Assembly (NCBI GenBank): GCA_012861695.1
Contig: JAAOOA010000323.1
Span: 191,001 to 255,000, forward strand
DNA length: 64,000 nt
Source: Trematomus loennbergii
Taxonomy: Eukaryota > Chordata > Actinopteri > Perciformes > Nototheniidae
Direction: 5' to 3'
Of this stretch, positions 1 through 13,870 are shown in pieces. The position numbers and the translations under genes are program-made. Numbering within the stretch: position 1 is the stretch's first letter; each line of letters begins with the position of its first letter. The notes beneath the pieces were generated by a model. That model was not told the origin of the DNA, searched no databases, and saw nothing but the letters and a program-made list of their open reading frames with translations.

Positions 1-130
1 TACGTGTGATATTCTAACCTGAAGTGTGTGTTGCTCTGCTCACCGCTGCAGGTGATCAGCAGCAGCCGATCTCTCTCTCCCGTCAGATTAGACTTTACTC
101 GCGTTTATGTCCATATCGATCAGATCTAGC
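1..130. repeat. Partial copy of an interspersed repeat also present near 35.65-35.77 kb
   Basis: This stretch matches the reverse complement of about 35650-35775, which lies inside the TIR element at 35346-36351. Shared blocks include CTGAAGTGTGTG and CAGATTAGACTT, and both continue into TTTATGTCCATATCGA. The copy runs off the left edge of the window, so its ends cannot be seen. No coding potential is visible. The relationship is read directly from the two sequences; the family name is unknown to me. Confidence 0.6.
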
Positions 131-340
131 TGGTTCTAGCTAATGATATGACTACCTGCTTATTAAAAGACACCTAAACAATAAGCGTTGCTATGCAACC
201 GGGTGAGGCCACAAAGTATAGCGCAGCATTATGCATTTGTTTACATGCCCACCGGAACCCCGAGGCATTACCAACAGATCAACGCACAATCAACCCATAC
301 AGACATCTCTTTCTCCACGTGTTAGACATTAGAATTGACT

Positions 341-1213
341 ATTCTTGTCTGTCACATACTCTTCTTGTCTGTCACATACTCTTCTTGTCTGTCACTTACT
401 CTTCTTGTCTGTCACGTACTCTTCTTGTCTATCACGTACTCTTCTTGTCTGTCACGTACTCTTCTTGTCTGTCACGTACTCTTCTTGTCTGTCACGCACT
501 CTTCTTGTCTGTCACGTACTCTTCTTGTCTGTCACACACTCTTCTTGTCTGTCACGTACTCTTCTTGTCTGTCACGCATCTTCTTGTCTGTCACGCACTC
601 TTCTTGTCTGTCACGCACTCTTCTTGTCTGTCACGCACTCTTCTTGTCTGTCACGCACTCTTCTTGTCTGTCACGCACTCTTCTTGTCTGTCACGTACTC
701 TTCTTGTCTGTCACAGACTCTTCTTGTCTGTCACAGACTCTTCTTGTCTGTCACGTACTCTTCTTGTCTGTCACGTACTCTTCTTGTCTGTCACACACTC
801 TTCTTGTCTGTCACGTACTCTTCTTATCTGTCACGTACTCTTCTTATCTGTCACAGACTATTCTTGTCTGTCACAGACTCTTCTTGTCTGTCACGTACTC
901 TTCTTGTCTGTCACAGACTCTTCTTGTCTGTCACGTACTCTTCTTATCTGTCACAGACTCTTCTTGTCTGTCACGTACTCTTCTTGTCTGTCACAGACTC
1001 TTCTTGTCTGTCACGTACTCTTCTTATCTGTCACGTACTCTTCTTGTCTGTCACGTACTCTTCTTGTCTGTCACGTACTCTTCTTGTCTGTCACAGACTC
1101 TTCTTGTCTGTCACGTACTCTTGTCTGTCACAGACTCTTCTTGTCTGTCACAGACTCTTCTTGTCTGTCACGTACTCTTCTTGTCTGTCACAGACTCTTC
1201 TTGTCTGTCACAT
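341..1213. repeat. 20-bp minisatellite, about 43 copies
   Basis: The unit is close to CTTCTTGTCTGTCACGTACT, repeated head to tail about 43 times. Units differ mainly in the ACGTACT/ACAGACT/ACGCACT part. A few units are shorter (near 568 and 1118), which breaks the 20-bp register. The unit contains no stop codon in any forward frame and its length is not a multiple of three, so all three forward frames stay open and give spurious 300-340-residue reading frames. The reverse strand has stops. I see no promoter, splice sites or homology and do not regard it as coding. Confidence 0.95.
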
Positions 1214-1758
1214 AAGTGGCGCAACTGATGCGGTATTGCGCTAAAGGGAAATTATTTTGACCGGAGAGATTTAGATTTGCCGGTCTTCAGCATATTTTAC
1301 CGGTCATAGTCCGGTAATTACCGGCTAACGGGAACTCTGACACACACACACACACACACGCCACACCCCTCTCTCTCTCTCTCTTAAGGAGATAGCGATC
1401 TGACTCGGCATGACTTGGTATCGGTATCGAAACAAAAATGTTGGTATCGTGACAATACTAATACATACAATGGCACTGTTCTAGTGGTAAACACTGAATA
1501 AACGTTCCGCCCCAACCTATCAGAAACATCGCTGTATCAGAATAATGCGCAACGTGTTTTGGGAGTAATATGGTCTGATTACATTAGCAAGCATCGCTAA
1601 CACTGAGAGCTAACGCTGTACTGGAGGGAGTATGTGTGAAGAAGCCGGATATTAAAGGAACTCACCTTGTGCTAAACCCGCAAGAGAGAAAGCGTTTGAG
1701 CTCCATACTGTTTCAGAAATAATGCTTGATGTGGTTTGGAACATAATCTATAGTGATG
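1214..1758. other. Non-coding stretch with short microsatellites
   Basis: No gene is visible. It contains a (CA)n run near 1340-1360 and a (CT)n run near 1367-1384. It also has a CCGGT-rich stretch (1260-1330) and a block around 1420-1470 that resembles decayed DNA-transposon ends common in fish (TTGGTATCGTGACAA). Family assignment is not possible by eye. Confidence 0.5.
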
Positions 1759-1925
1759 TTAAAGGTGGGGTAGGTAATTCATTGGTCATGTGCGCGTTCG
1801 TTTGTGTTGGAGGAGGGGCTCTGTGAGGAAGTCTGAAGGAAGGGGCAGATTTTCTTTCGGTTGTGTTCTTTCAAATTCTAGCGCACTCGAGCTGGTTTCT
1901 CCATTCTTACCTACCCTACCTTTAA
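1759..1925. mobile_element. TTAA-flanked MITE (piggyBac-like), about 159 bp
   Basis: The element 1763-1921 has near-perfect terminal inverted repeats, AGGTGGGGTAGGTAA on the left and TTACCTACCCTACCT on the right. TTAA lies directly outside both ends (1759-1762 and 1922-1925). A TTAA target duplication is the hallmark of piggyBac and of some Kolobok elements. The interior matches the reverse complement of the insertion at 39796-40172 inside the L2 LINE, so this is a dispersed non-autonomous family. No transposase is encoded. Confidence 0.75.
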
Positions 1926-2224
1926 GTACTTCGCCGAGGCTTCGGAGCGTGGTTCGAATAATCCAGGAAATATGTATCCTTATCCCATAATAATAAGACC
2001 ATCAGAAATGGACAGAAGACTTTTGCTTGATTTAAGTTTTTGGAGTGCTGTCAAAGGGATGTTAGCTGTGACTGTCACTTCTCTTTTTTTTTAAACTAAA
2101 ACAGTACGTCATTTTAAATATGGTTTTGTCTGTAATGCTGAGTTACATTTTGCAATCATAATTTTGCCACTCTGTGTATAATTAGATCAATTACATTTTA
2201 ATTGTTCTCATTTACTCTGTGATT

Positions 2225-2295
2225 AGGACAATTCTGGAGGACTGGGTCTGCTGGGAAGGAGCTGCCACCACACAGGACCCCCCTTGGTGATATTG
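2225..2295 (+). pseudogene. Relic of an upstream exon of the zinc-finger gene family
   Basis: This block follows a TTAG acceptor-like end and reads GACAATTCTGGAGGACTGGG onward. It matches the reverse complement of about 56760-56830, which lies upstream of the start codon of zinc-finger gene C. It is therefore probably the 5' UTR exon of locus A. Similarity stops near 2290, before any start codon, and the canonical first coding exon seen in gene C was not found between here and 2556. Confidence 0.5.
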
Positions 2296-2555
2296 TCATA
2301 TCATATACACAACTACGGTGTAGTTATGCCATGCAAACGTAGGTCACCGGTTCCTCAACAGTACTACTCCTGCCTATTTTCTAAGTGTTAAATGAAGGGT
2401 ACAGCTAGCAGTGCCTTAATAGGAGCCCCCTCCAACTTTCTAAAACAATCACTAAAAACAGACCAACATCTCATGCAGCCAGTACATACAGAGCTAACTA
2501 ACATTAGCATGAATTACTCTGTAACGTCTCTGTGTGTGTTTCCTGTTTCCTGCAG

Positions 2556-2956
2556 ACGTCCAGCAGCTGGTGGTGGTTAAAGAAGAGGTTCCCCCTGAGC
2601 AGCAGGAGTGGAGCTCCAGTCTGGACCAGGAGGACCCAGAGCCCCCCCCACACATTAAAGAGGAACAGGAGGAACTCTGGAGCAGTCAGGAGGGAGAGCA
2701 GCTTCAAGGGCTGGAGGAGGCTGATATCACCAAGTCCACATTCACTCCTGTCCCTGTGAAGAGTGAAGATGATGAAGAGAAACCTCAGTCCTCTCAGCTT
2801 CATCAAAGACAAACTGAACACCTGGAAACAGAAGCTGATGGAGAGGACTGTGGAGGACCTGAACCAGCCAGGAACTCAGATCCAGAGAGACATTTACAAC
2901 CAGAGACTGAGGACAACAAGGATGACATATTCTGTTCATGTTCAGGTTGGTATTAG
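2556..2956 (+). pseudogene. Zinc-finger locus A: leader exon without fingers
   Basis: A splice acceptor (TTTCCTGCAG, ending 2555) is followed by an open frame in phase 1. It encodes the acidic leader of a fish C2H2 zinc-finger family: [19 protein letters not shown], then [14 protein letters not shown], then [13 protein letters not shown], ending at LQPETEDN. It is more than 90% identical by eye to the leaders of loci B and C. At about 2918 the homology stops and unrelated repeat sequence follows; the frame ends at 2956, so no zinc fingers are encoded. The run of eight C's at 2642 keeps this copy in frame, whereas locus B has seven. Most likely a truncated duplicate. Confidence 0.7.
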
Positions 2957-3591
2957 TATGTTGTCTTCACTGGGACATGTCTCCATGCTTTAAGGTTGAA
3001 AAATATCTTTATTTTTGTCATACTGCCTCTTTTCACCCTCTGTCTGAAACCAGAGCCCAGTCTGCTCTGATTGGTTAGCTGGCCGGCTCTGTTGTGATTG
3101 GTCGACCACTTAGCGATGTCCCGTCCCTTAGCCTATCATGTACAACGTGTTGACGCCACCGTGAGTGGCTGGCTGTTTAAGCAGTTCTCCTGTTTCTCTA
3201 CATTTTTTGTTATAGTCTTTATTCTTTTCATTACTCTTTACCTTCACTGTACCAAGTTTGTTGAAGATACAACATATACTCTTATTTATCCCCAACGGGG
3301 AAATAATTTTTATTTGTACCCACACATGAACACATGCCGAAACTGAACCCCATGCAAGATAGCAGAGTGAATGGGCAGCCAGTTTTCCGGCCCCAGAAAA
3401 TATACGGGTGGTGCTGCAGCTAGTCCTGTCCTCTGTAAGAAGGTGACGGTGACTGTCTGCGAGGAAGAACAGGCTGTTCTAACTTTAATAACTTTATTGG
3501 CTCTCCAGGGTAGTGAATTGAACATGCAATAGTAATTGGGTGTGGAATCTGTAATATAAAGATAAATAATAGATAATAATAATAACAATAA
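2957..3591. other. Non-coding; dispersed-repeat sequence
   Basis: No gene is visible. The stretch 2920-3160 (CTCTGATTGGTTAGCTGGCC and flanks) has the look of a common fish interspersed DNA-transposon repeat. The rest is AT-rich with a short (AATA)n-like run near 3565-3595. Small reading frames here carry no recognisable domain. Confidence 0.4.
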
Positions 3592-3759
3592 TAATTAAAG
3601 CTGCAAGCAGCGTTGAGCGGGTCTTCGACGCTCCGCAGGCTGTTGTCCGCACGTCGACGTGTGTGTCTAGGTGTCTCGAGGACTCGGCCGTTGGCAAACG
3701 TGGGAAGTTTCAGGCCGATCGGACAATGTATTTAGGAGTTACAGCAGTATCATAAGCAT

Positions 3760-4925
3760 TGTGTTTGATGGCGAGTGATCTGTCGCCATGGCAACGAAAT
3801 TTGATGACACCCCATAATACGCCTAGATGTGTTGAGGGCCGGACCATTAGCCATCATCTGATGTCTGGTGCCGTTTGGACGTTTTTCCAGTGAGTTAGGA
3901 CAACACAGTGTTTCATGGCGAGGGATCTGTCGCTATGGCAACGGCATATGATGACAACCCATAATTGGCATAGAGCTGTTGAGGGCCGGACTAGTAGCCA
4001 TCACCTGAAGTCTGGTGCAGTTTGGATGATTTTCATAGGAGTAACGGAAACATCTGTTTTTTTGGCGAGGGATGTGTTGCCATGGAAACGGCATATTATG
4101 ACATCCCAGAATTGGCGTAGAGCTGTTGAGGGCCGGACCATTAGCCATCATCTGAAGTCTGGTGCAGTTTGGACCATTGTCCATTGACTTAAGACAACAT
4201 TGTGTTTTATGGCGAGGGATGCGTTGCCATGGAAACGGCATACGATGAGATCTCAGATTTCACGTAGAGCTGTTGAGGCATGGACCGGTGATATAAAAGT
4301 GAAGATTGGGGGACGATCGGACCGTGTCCATTGGATTTACAGCGACACCGTGTTTTATGGCGAGGGATGCGTTGCCATGGAAACGGCATATGATGACATC
4401 CCAGAATTGGCGTAGAGCTGTTGAGGGCCGGACCATTAACTGTCATCTGAAGTCTGTTGCAGTTTGGATCATTTTCCATTGACTTAAGACAACATTGTGT
4501 TTTATGGCGAGGGATGCTTTGCCATGGCAACGGCATATGATGACACCCCATAATTGACATAGTGGTGTTGAGGGCCGGACTAGTAGCCATCATCTGAAGT
4601 CTGGTGCAGTTTGGACCATTGTCCATTGACTTAAGACAACATTGTGTTTTATGGCGAGGGATGCGTTGCCATGGAAACGGCATATGATGACATCCCAGAA
4701 TTGGCGTAGAGCTGTTGAGGGCCGGACCATTAACTGTCATCTGAAGTCTGGTGCCATTTGGATGATTTTCATAGGAGTAACGGAAACATCGTTTTTTTTG
4801 GCGAGGGATGCGTTGCCATGGAAACGGCATATGATGACATCCCAGAATTGGCATAGAGCTGTTGAGGGCCGGACCATTAACTGTCATCTGAAGTCTGGTG
4901 CAGTTTGGAGCCTTTTCCATTGACT
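3760..4925. repeat. Tandem array, ~147-bp unit, about 8 copies
   Basis: The conserved TTGCCATGG-type core recurs near 3784, 3930, 4078, 4223, 4372, 4520, 4667 and 4812, giving spacings of 145-149 bp. Each unit carries GCGAGGGATG, an AACGGCATATGATGACA block, GCTGTTGAGGGCCGGAC and ATCTGAAGTCTGGTGCAG. Some copies carry the near-palindrome GTTGCCATGGCAAC. Long frames across it on both strands are products of the repeat and have no domain similarity. Confidence 0.9.
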
Positions 4926-5559
4926 TATGCTACTCGACGAATTTCGAGTCGTACGGATAAAGTGCCTGGGAGAAGATAGATTTTGCGCGGAGGACGAAAA
5001 ACGCGATAAATCCACGCCCACGTCACTGTAGGCGCGTGGGCTACCTACTGTCATGATTGAGGCCACTTTTAATGGGCTTTTGCCCCTATTTTTCCCTGTT
5101 TTTTTTACGAGCGACTAAATTGATCGTAACGATATTAATTATGCGAGTTGCAGTCACGTGGCTGGGCTCGTGCGGACTATCTGCCGTCACTATTTCCGAA
5201 CCTTTTCTGTGCTTTTGTCGGTCGTTTTCCCTGTTTTTGGGTGTTTTTCGCAGGTTTATCGGTCGCTGCGCGACCGATTTCAATAGGGTCTTCGCTGACC
5301 TAGGTCTCAGACCCTAATTAACGGAAGTGCGCGCAGTGATGAGCGGGCCCTCGCGTCCGTGCGCCTGTCGGGGAGGGCGGCCGGTCATCCCGGCGTCACG
5401 CAGACGCGCGCGAGTCCTCGGAAATGAGCCATCTGTCATTTCTATAATTTTCGCGTCCCAGGTCCTCCGGCAGCGACCCGGAAACGGATGTCGGCGCGCC
5501 GTCTCGAAGGAAAACAAATTTCTCTAAAGGCTCGTCGAGGATCGATTATCAAGGAGGCT

Positions 5560-5812
5560 GTCTGGAGGAGCCGTAACCGAGGATACACTGATTTAGAGGA
5601 GAGAGGAGAGAGGAGTCTCTGGAGGAGCTATAACCGAGGGTACACTGATGTAGAGGAGAGAGGAGTCTCTGGAGGAGCTATAACCGAGGGTACACTGATG
5701 TAGAGGGTAGAGGAGAGAGGAGTCTCTGGAGGAGCTATAACCGAGGGTACACTGATGTAGAGGAGAGAGGAGTCTCTGGAGGAGCTATAACCGAGGGTAC
5801 ACTGATGTATTC
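5560..5812. repeat. 50-bp minisatellite, about 5 copies
   Basis: The unit is GGAGGAGCTATAACCGAGGG plus TACACTGATGTAGAGGAGAGAGGAGTCTCT in order, repeated about five times with one or two indels. It lies inside the Helitron-like element. Confidence 0.9.
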
Positions 5813-6185
5813 TCCGGAGTCCATTTCAGCCAACAGTGATGTTTAAAGAGGCGTGACGCATGGCTGTACTTATGTCAACGAAGCACAGCTCTGCAAACTG
5901 TTCCCGTTGTGATTATAAGTTATTTGAGCTGATGAAATGTGCATCAGACTTTCTGCCCTTTACCGTTTGTTTACTCACTAATCACATCTCCCCTGGATGG
6001 TAGGCTATTTATTATACAACTGCTTTCATTGTGACGCGATGTTTACAGTGAGAACAGCTGCTGAGGTCAGTGCAGAAAGCAGAACAGTGTGTATATATAT
6101 CGCTCAATAATATATGTAACAGGCCTACTGTACATTTCACACTTTATTTGTAGGCTTTAGGAGATATCTACAAATAAACAGTAGG

Positions 6186-6315
<130 letters not shown>

Positions 6316-6361
6316 ACACGAAGAACAATAGGTTCCTCGCACTTCGTGCTCGGGCCCTAAT

Positions 6362-7318
6362 AAATTCATTTTATTTAGCGCTTCTCATCTGCCAAGACAA
6401 ATCCCGAAGCGCTTCACAACAGACGACATAATTAAATGTAAGAGATAACAAGTTCAAAAATAAATTTAAATAAAAATTTATTAATTTAAAAAAAGTCAAA
6501 AATGGGATAATGACCAGTGACATTGTTAGACAGTAAATCAGGTAGATAAAGAAATGGCACAATTAGCTGGCCTATACTGCCCTCTATTGGCCAAAGGCCT
6601 CAACAGAATGACAATTGAAATGACAGGTTATTACAATTAAGTAATGAACTATTATAAACAATCACACATGAACAATATACAGGAAGGCACACAATGAAAT
6701 CTATATAATGACTATAATATAAGAACACTGCATACATTGGCCCTGCATCAACTGGGCGTTACATTTTTCATTATGCAAGGTGTTGGAGCGTCGCCTGGTG
6801 CGGCCGCACCTCGCGGCTTTGCATTATGAACATTAACCCACCAAGAACCAAACCAGGCAAGAATATATGCACTTACAATACATTTTCATGCACGCACACG
6901 CATGAAAATGTATTTAGTATCCTATCCATGTGAACATGATTTAAGTGGGGGGTGGACCTCACCTCCTCTAGGGGGGTCTGGGCATGCCCCCCCGGGAAGA
7001 ACTTATATAACTTATATAACTTTAATGATCATATGAAGGTGTGCCTTTACCTCACTGAGCTGAGGTTATCCTCTCAGTCTGTCAGGAGAGGCTCTCTTCC
7101 ACCTGGTTGTAGAAAAAGCTCCTTATATCCGTTAGCATAGCTAGCTTACCAGATGCTTTTTTTCTCTTTTTTTCGTGTGTTTATAAATTACCTCGAGGGC
7201 CGTATCAAATGGTCTCGCGGCCGTATATGGCCCGGAGGTTCCCCCCCCCTGCTTTAAAATGATGCCTTGAATTCAGATTTTTTCCATCAGATTTAAAAAC
7301 ATGATGTTAGCGCTAACT
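6362..7318. other. Non-coding stretch with a perfect hairpin
   Basis: No gene is visible. A perfect inverted repeat with 15-bp arms (AATACATTTTCATGC at 6877-6891 and its complement at 6900-6914) and an 8-bp loop is present. AT-rich flanks and scattered repeat sequence fill the remainder. Confidence 0.6.
7041..7150 (-). promoter_or_regulatory. Orphan copy of the zinc-finger family promoter/5' end
   Basis: Read on the minus strand, this segment contains GATATAAGG followed about 80 bp later by a donor-like GAG/GTAAAGG. It matches 57400-57485, the region upstream of zinc-finger gene C on its coding strand, including the shared GCTAACGGATATAAG. It points away from locus B and toward the repeats at 3.6-6.4 kb, so it has no visible gene to drive. 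Likely a rearranged relic. Confidence 0.4.
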
Positions 7319-7581
7319 TCTCCATGCAGAGCTGGTGAAGATGAGGAGCCTCAGACTCATCCCTCCATGCAGAGCTGGTGAAGATGAGGAGCCTCAGACT
7401 CATCCCTCCATGCAGAGCTGGTGAAGATGAGGAGCCTCAGACTCATCCCTCCATGCAGAGCTGGTGAAGATGAGGAGCCTCAGACTCATCCCTCCATGCA
7501 GAGCTGTGAAGATGAGGAGCCTCAGACTCATCCCTCCATGCAGAGCTGGTGAGATGAGAGAGCCTCAGACTCATCCCTCCT
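7319..7581. repeat. 43-bp minisatellite, about 6 copies
   Basis: The unit starts CTCCATGCAGAGCTGGTGAA and ends CCTCAGACTCATCC. The last two copies carry one-base deletions (near 7507 and 7552). Overlapping frames are repeat artefacts. Confidence 0.95.
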
Positions 7582-7732
7582 CGGCACAGCACGAAGCTTC
7601 TCGGACAATCTTTTGCGCCTGTAGCCATCAGGCTGCACAACCAAGGGTTAACCCTGTAACCCATTATACATAACCTGCATCTTCATCATATCTCAACTCT
7701 TTGATATTAATTTGTAACCCTCTGTGTTTTTT

Positions 7733-7816
7733 TAGGGATGCACGATACCGATCCCATTAACGGGTATCAGGCCGATGCTGTCCTCATGTACTCGTACTCC
7801 TATCGGTGCATCCCTA
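7733..7816. mobile_element. 84-bp MITE, hAT-like ends
   Basis: The ends TAGGGATGCACGATA and TATCGGTGCATCCCTA form inverted repeats, with a short AC-rich interior. TAGGGATGCACCGATA-type ends are common in hAT-type miniature elements of vertebrates. I could not see an 8-bp target duplication. Confidence 0.6.
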
Positions 7817-8820
7817 ACTTTTGGTGAAATCTAATGTCTTCCTCGTAGGTCTTCCGATATCTTTTTTTTTGCGAGGCATGGTTCACATCAGAAGTTAAAA
7901 CTTGTGAATAGAAAATACAAATGTTTGAAGGATTTTTATAAGTTAACGCTGGAGCAGCACTTCTTATCGTGTTTCACCGATTAAAACAAAGTGTTTTAAC
8001 TCCTGACTCAATTAGTTTTTGTTAAATTCTAGGAGGTCACATATTTTAGTGATTGAATCAAAATGGACACGAATACATGTGTGTTCTACAAGATGAAGCG
8101 GATTGTGATTGTCTATAAGTGTGACTTACATGAAGATCAGATCACATTGAATGAGCAATTCATGCAAACACCTATGAAGCTCCCTCTGGAGGGCAGCAGC
8201 ATACATCATATGTTAAGTTGTTATGCATGAGAGTCAGTAAAACCTTGCAATCCTTTTTTTATCTGGACGTGTAAGGGTGAAAACTTTTATGTCAAGACAT
8301 TTGATGAATGTAATTAACTTTAGCTATGTTGCTCGTTTATTCACTCAAGTGAAACCAACTTGTAGCTCTGCAGTGTAAGTAAGAAACGACTTAGTCTAAT
8401 AGAGCCCTGTTCATTTCAGTGTTTTATTTTATTACACCTCAGAAAAAATACAGAGGGCCGGACCTCGTTGAGTTCAATGGGGGGTAAGGCCATGACTGCA
8501 CTTCATTTGACTGACCGCTCTAGTTACTCTTCTAAATCATTCATATCTCTATTTAGAGCTGCCTTAAAACACAAAAGGCAATCCGGGTCCCAAGCTGTAT
8601 CCACATTTAGGGGTACCAAACCACTCAAATTATAATTACACTTACCTTTCTCTGCGATAGTTGTTGGTGCATAAATGTAAAAAGATATTAGCCATAGGTA
8701 TTCATGATATTAATTAGGAATATACAACAAGGGGTTCAAAACGGGGCTTTGAGCGGTGACGTAATGAACACAACAGCTGTTCTCTGTAACGTCTCTGTGT
8801 GTGTTTCCTGTTTCCTGCAG
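7817..8820. other. Non-coding, upstream of zinc-finger locus B
   Basis: No gene is visible. The last ~40 bp (CTCTGTAACGTCTCTGTGTG and on to TTTCCTGCAG) equal the intron end upstream of locus A, so the duplicated unit began within the intron. The family's first coding exon (as at 56160-56346) was not found here. Confidence 0.5.
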
Positions 8821-12056
<3,236 letters not shown>

Positions 12057-12589
12057 GTCCCAGTAAGTCGTATATAATGCGTTAACTTGACTGTTTGTGA
12101 TAAAAATGTTTGGTCCAAGTAAAGAGAGGACTGTGGAGGACCAGAACCGGCAACATTTACAACCAGAGACTGAGGAGGTTTCCATATTGGGTTATATAAT
12201 TAAAACGAACATTAATATAATCCACAATGTAAAATGCATGATACGTCACGAAGCTCTATACTTATATACTAAATGTACACGGTTTGGTAAACTGACATGA
12301 AAGAGTGTAAGGTCTGATATAGCTTATCACTAAAGGTGTCACTATTCAGCAGAGGGAAGACACCCTTACTCTCACAGCAGGAGGCCCCTGACTCAATGGA
12401 AAGACTGTGTTAGAGTGTGGACCATTTCTTCAAATAAAACCATCCCACCCTTTGGACTGGGATAACCTAAATGAATTCTGCGCTGTCCTCCCCTGATTTA
12501 GGGTAAGATTGCACGACTGCCACACTGACACTTAGGTAGGGTCACACCTCACTACAGGTACTAGAATCCTACGGGATCGCTGCAGCAAG
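12057..12589. other. Non-coding, with a stray zinc-finger linker fragment
   Basis: At 12119-12178 a short piece of the acidic-linker coding sequence reappears (GAGGACTGTGGAGGACCAGA, then ACATTTACAACCAGAGACTG). It shows that locus B's duplication continued before decaying. Nothing else is recognisable. Confidence 0.5.
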
Positions 12590-13240
12590 ATGTTGGAGAT
12601 CTTTTACCAGTCTGATGTTGGAGATCTTCTACCAGTCTGTTGTTGGAGATCTTCTACCAGTCTGTTGTTGGAGATCTGCTACCAGTCTGTTGTTGGAGAT
12701 CTGCTACCAGTCTGTTTTGGAGATCTTCTACCAGTCTGTTGTTGGAGATCTGCTACCAGTCTGTTGTTGGAGATCTGCTACCAGTCTGTAGTTGGAGATC
12801 TGCTACCAGTCTGTTGTTGGAGATCTGCTACCAGTCTGTTGTTGGAGATCTTCTACCAGTCTGTTGTTGGAGATCTGCTACCAGTCTGTTGTTGGAGATC
12901 TTCTACCAGTCTGTTTGGAGATCTTCTACCAGTCTGTTGTTGGAGATCTTCTACCAGTCTGATGTTGGAGATCTTCTACCAGTCTGTTGTTGGAGATCTT
13001 CTACCAGTCTGTTGTTGGAGATCTGCTACCAGTCTGTTGTTGGAGATCTGCTACCAGTCTGTTGTTGGAGATCTTCTACCAGTCTGATGTTGGAGATCTT
13101 CTACCAGTCTGTTGTTGGAGATCTTCTACCAGTCTGTTGTTGGTGATCTTCTACCAGTCTGATGTTGGAGATCTTCTACCAGTCTGTTGTTGGAGATCTG
13201 CTACCAGTCTGTTGTTGGAGATCTTCTACCAGTCTGTTGT
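12590..13240. repeat. 25-bp minisatellite, about 26 copies
   Basis: The unit is GTTGGAGATCTTCTACCAGT plus CTGTT with TTC/TGC variation in the middle. The internal AGATCT palindrome recurs in nearly every copy. A few copies are shortened (near 12715 and 12914). All three forward frames are open because the unit lacks stops; there is no domain and no sign of translation. Confidence 0.95.
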
Positions 13241-13480
13241 TACAAAATGTATACCCAGGATTCAGGCACCTTCCCTGGCTTGTAAAGTGCGGTGATGCAC
13301 CCTGGATGTATCAGACTATTTACAAAATGTATACCCAGGATTCAGGCACCTTCCCTGGCTTGTAAAGTGCGGTGATGCACCCTGGATGTATCAACTATTT
13401 ACAAAATGTATACCCAGGATTCAGGCACCTTCCCTGGCTTGTAAAGTGCGGTGATGCACCCTGGAGGTATCAGACTATTT
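13241..13480. repeat. 80-bp direct repeat, 3 copies
   Basis: Copies begin TACAAAATGTATACCCAGGA at 13241, 13321 and 13400 (spacings 80 and 79). The array abuts the 25-bp array directly. Confidence 0.95.
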
Positions 13481-13870
13481 CAAACAACTTTTCCCCGCCT
13501 TTCAAACACTTATTCCTGCCTTCAAAAGTCAGGTGTTGCACAGCCTGCTCTCTCGGTACACTCTGTCTCTATCTACACCACTTTTGCCCACGTTTGCAAC
13601 ACTTATTCCTGGTAAATGTGTTATCTTTTCCCCCTGGGTGTGTGCTACAAGTGAAGCCACACTTAAAACCTCCTGAATTAAAACATTTCCCACGACTTTA
13701 AACACTAATGTACCCATGATTCAGACACTTATTCCTGGGTAAATGTGTTATCTTTTCACCCTGGTCCTGAATTAAAACAGTTCCCCCGACTTTAAACACT
13801 AATGTACACATGTTTTGCACACTTATTCCTGGGTAAATGTGTTATCTTTTCCCCCTGGGTGTGTGTGAGA
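13481..13870. repeat. Degenerate direct repeats, ~100-130 bp
   Basis: The block CACTTATTCCTGGGTAAATG followed by TGTTATCTTTTCCCCCTGGG appears near 13597, 13727 and 13820, with TTAAAACATTTCCC/CGACTTTAAACACTAATGTA blocks in between. No gene. Confidence 0.75.

Noticed and set aside
193..1244. Three overlapping 297-340-residue frames
   Set aside because: They are translations of a 20-bp minisatellite with no stop codons in its unit; no domain or gene signals.
1260..1330. Homology of this CCGGT-rich block to 35990-36050
   Set aside because: Only short CCGG-type words are shared and the order of blocks relative to the 1-130 match is not collinear.
3915..4923. Long frames on both strands (up to 237 residues)
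   Set aside because: They follow the ~147-bp array; the peptide repeats mirror the DNA repeats and differ in frame between copies.
12590..13295. Repetitive 100-168-residue frames
   Set aside because: Translations of the 25-bp array in several frames.
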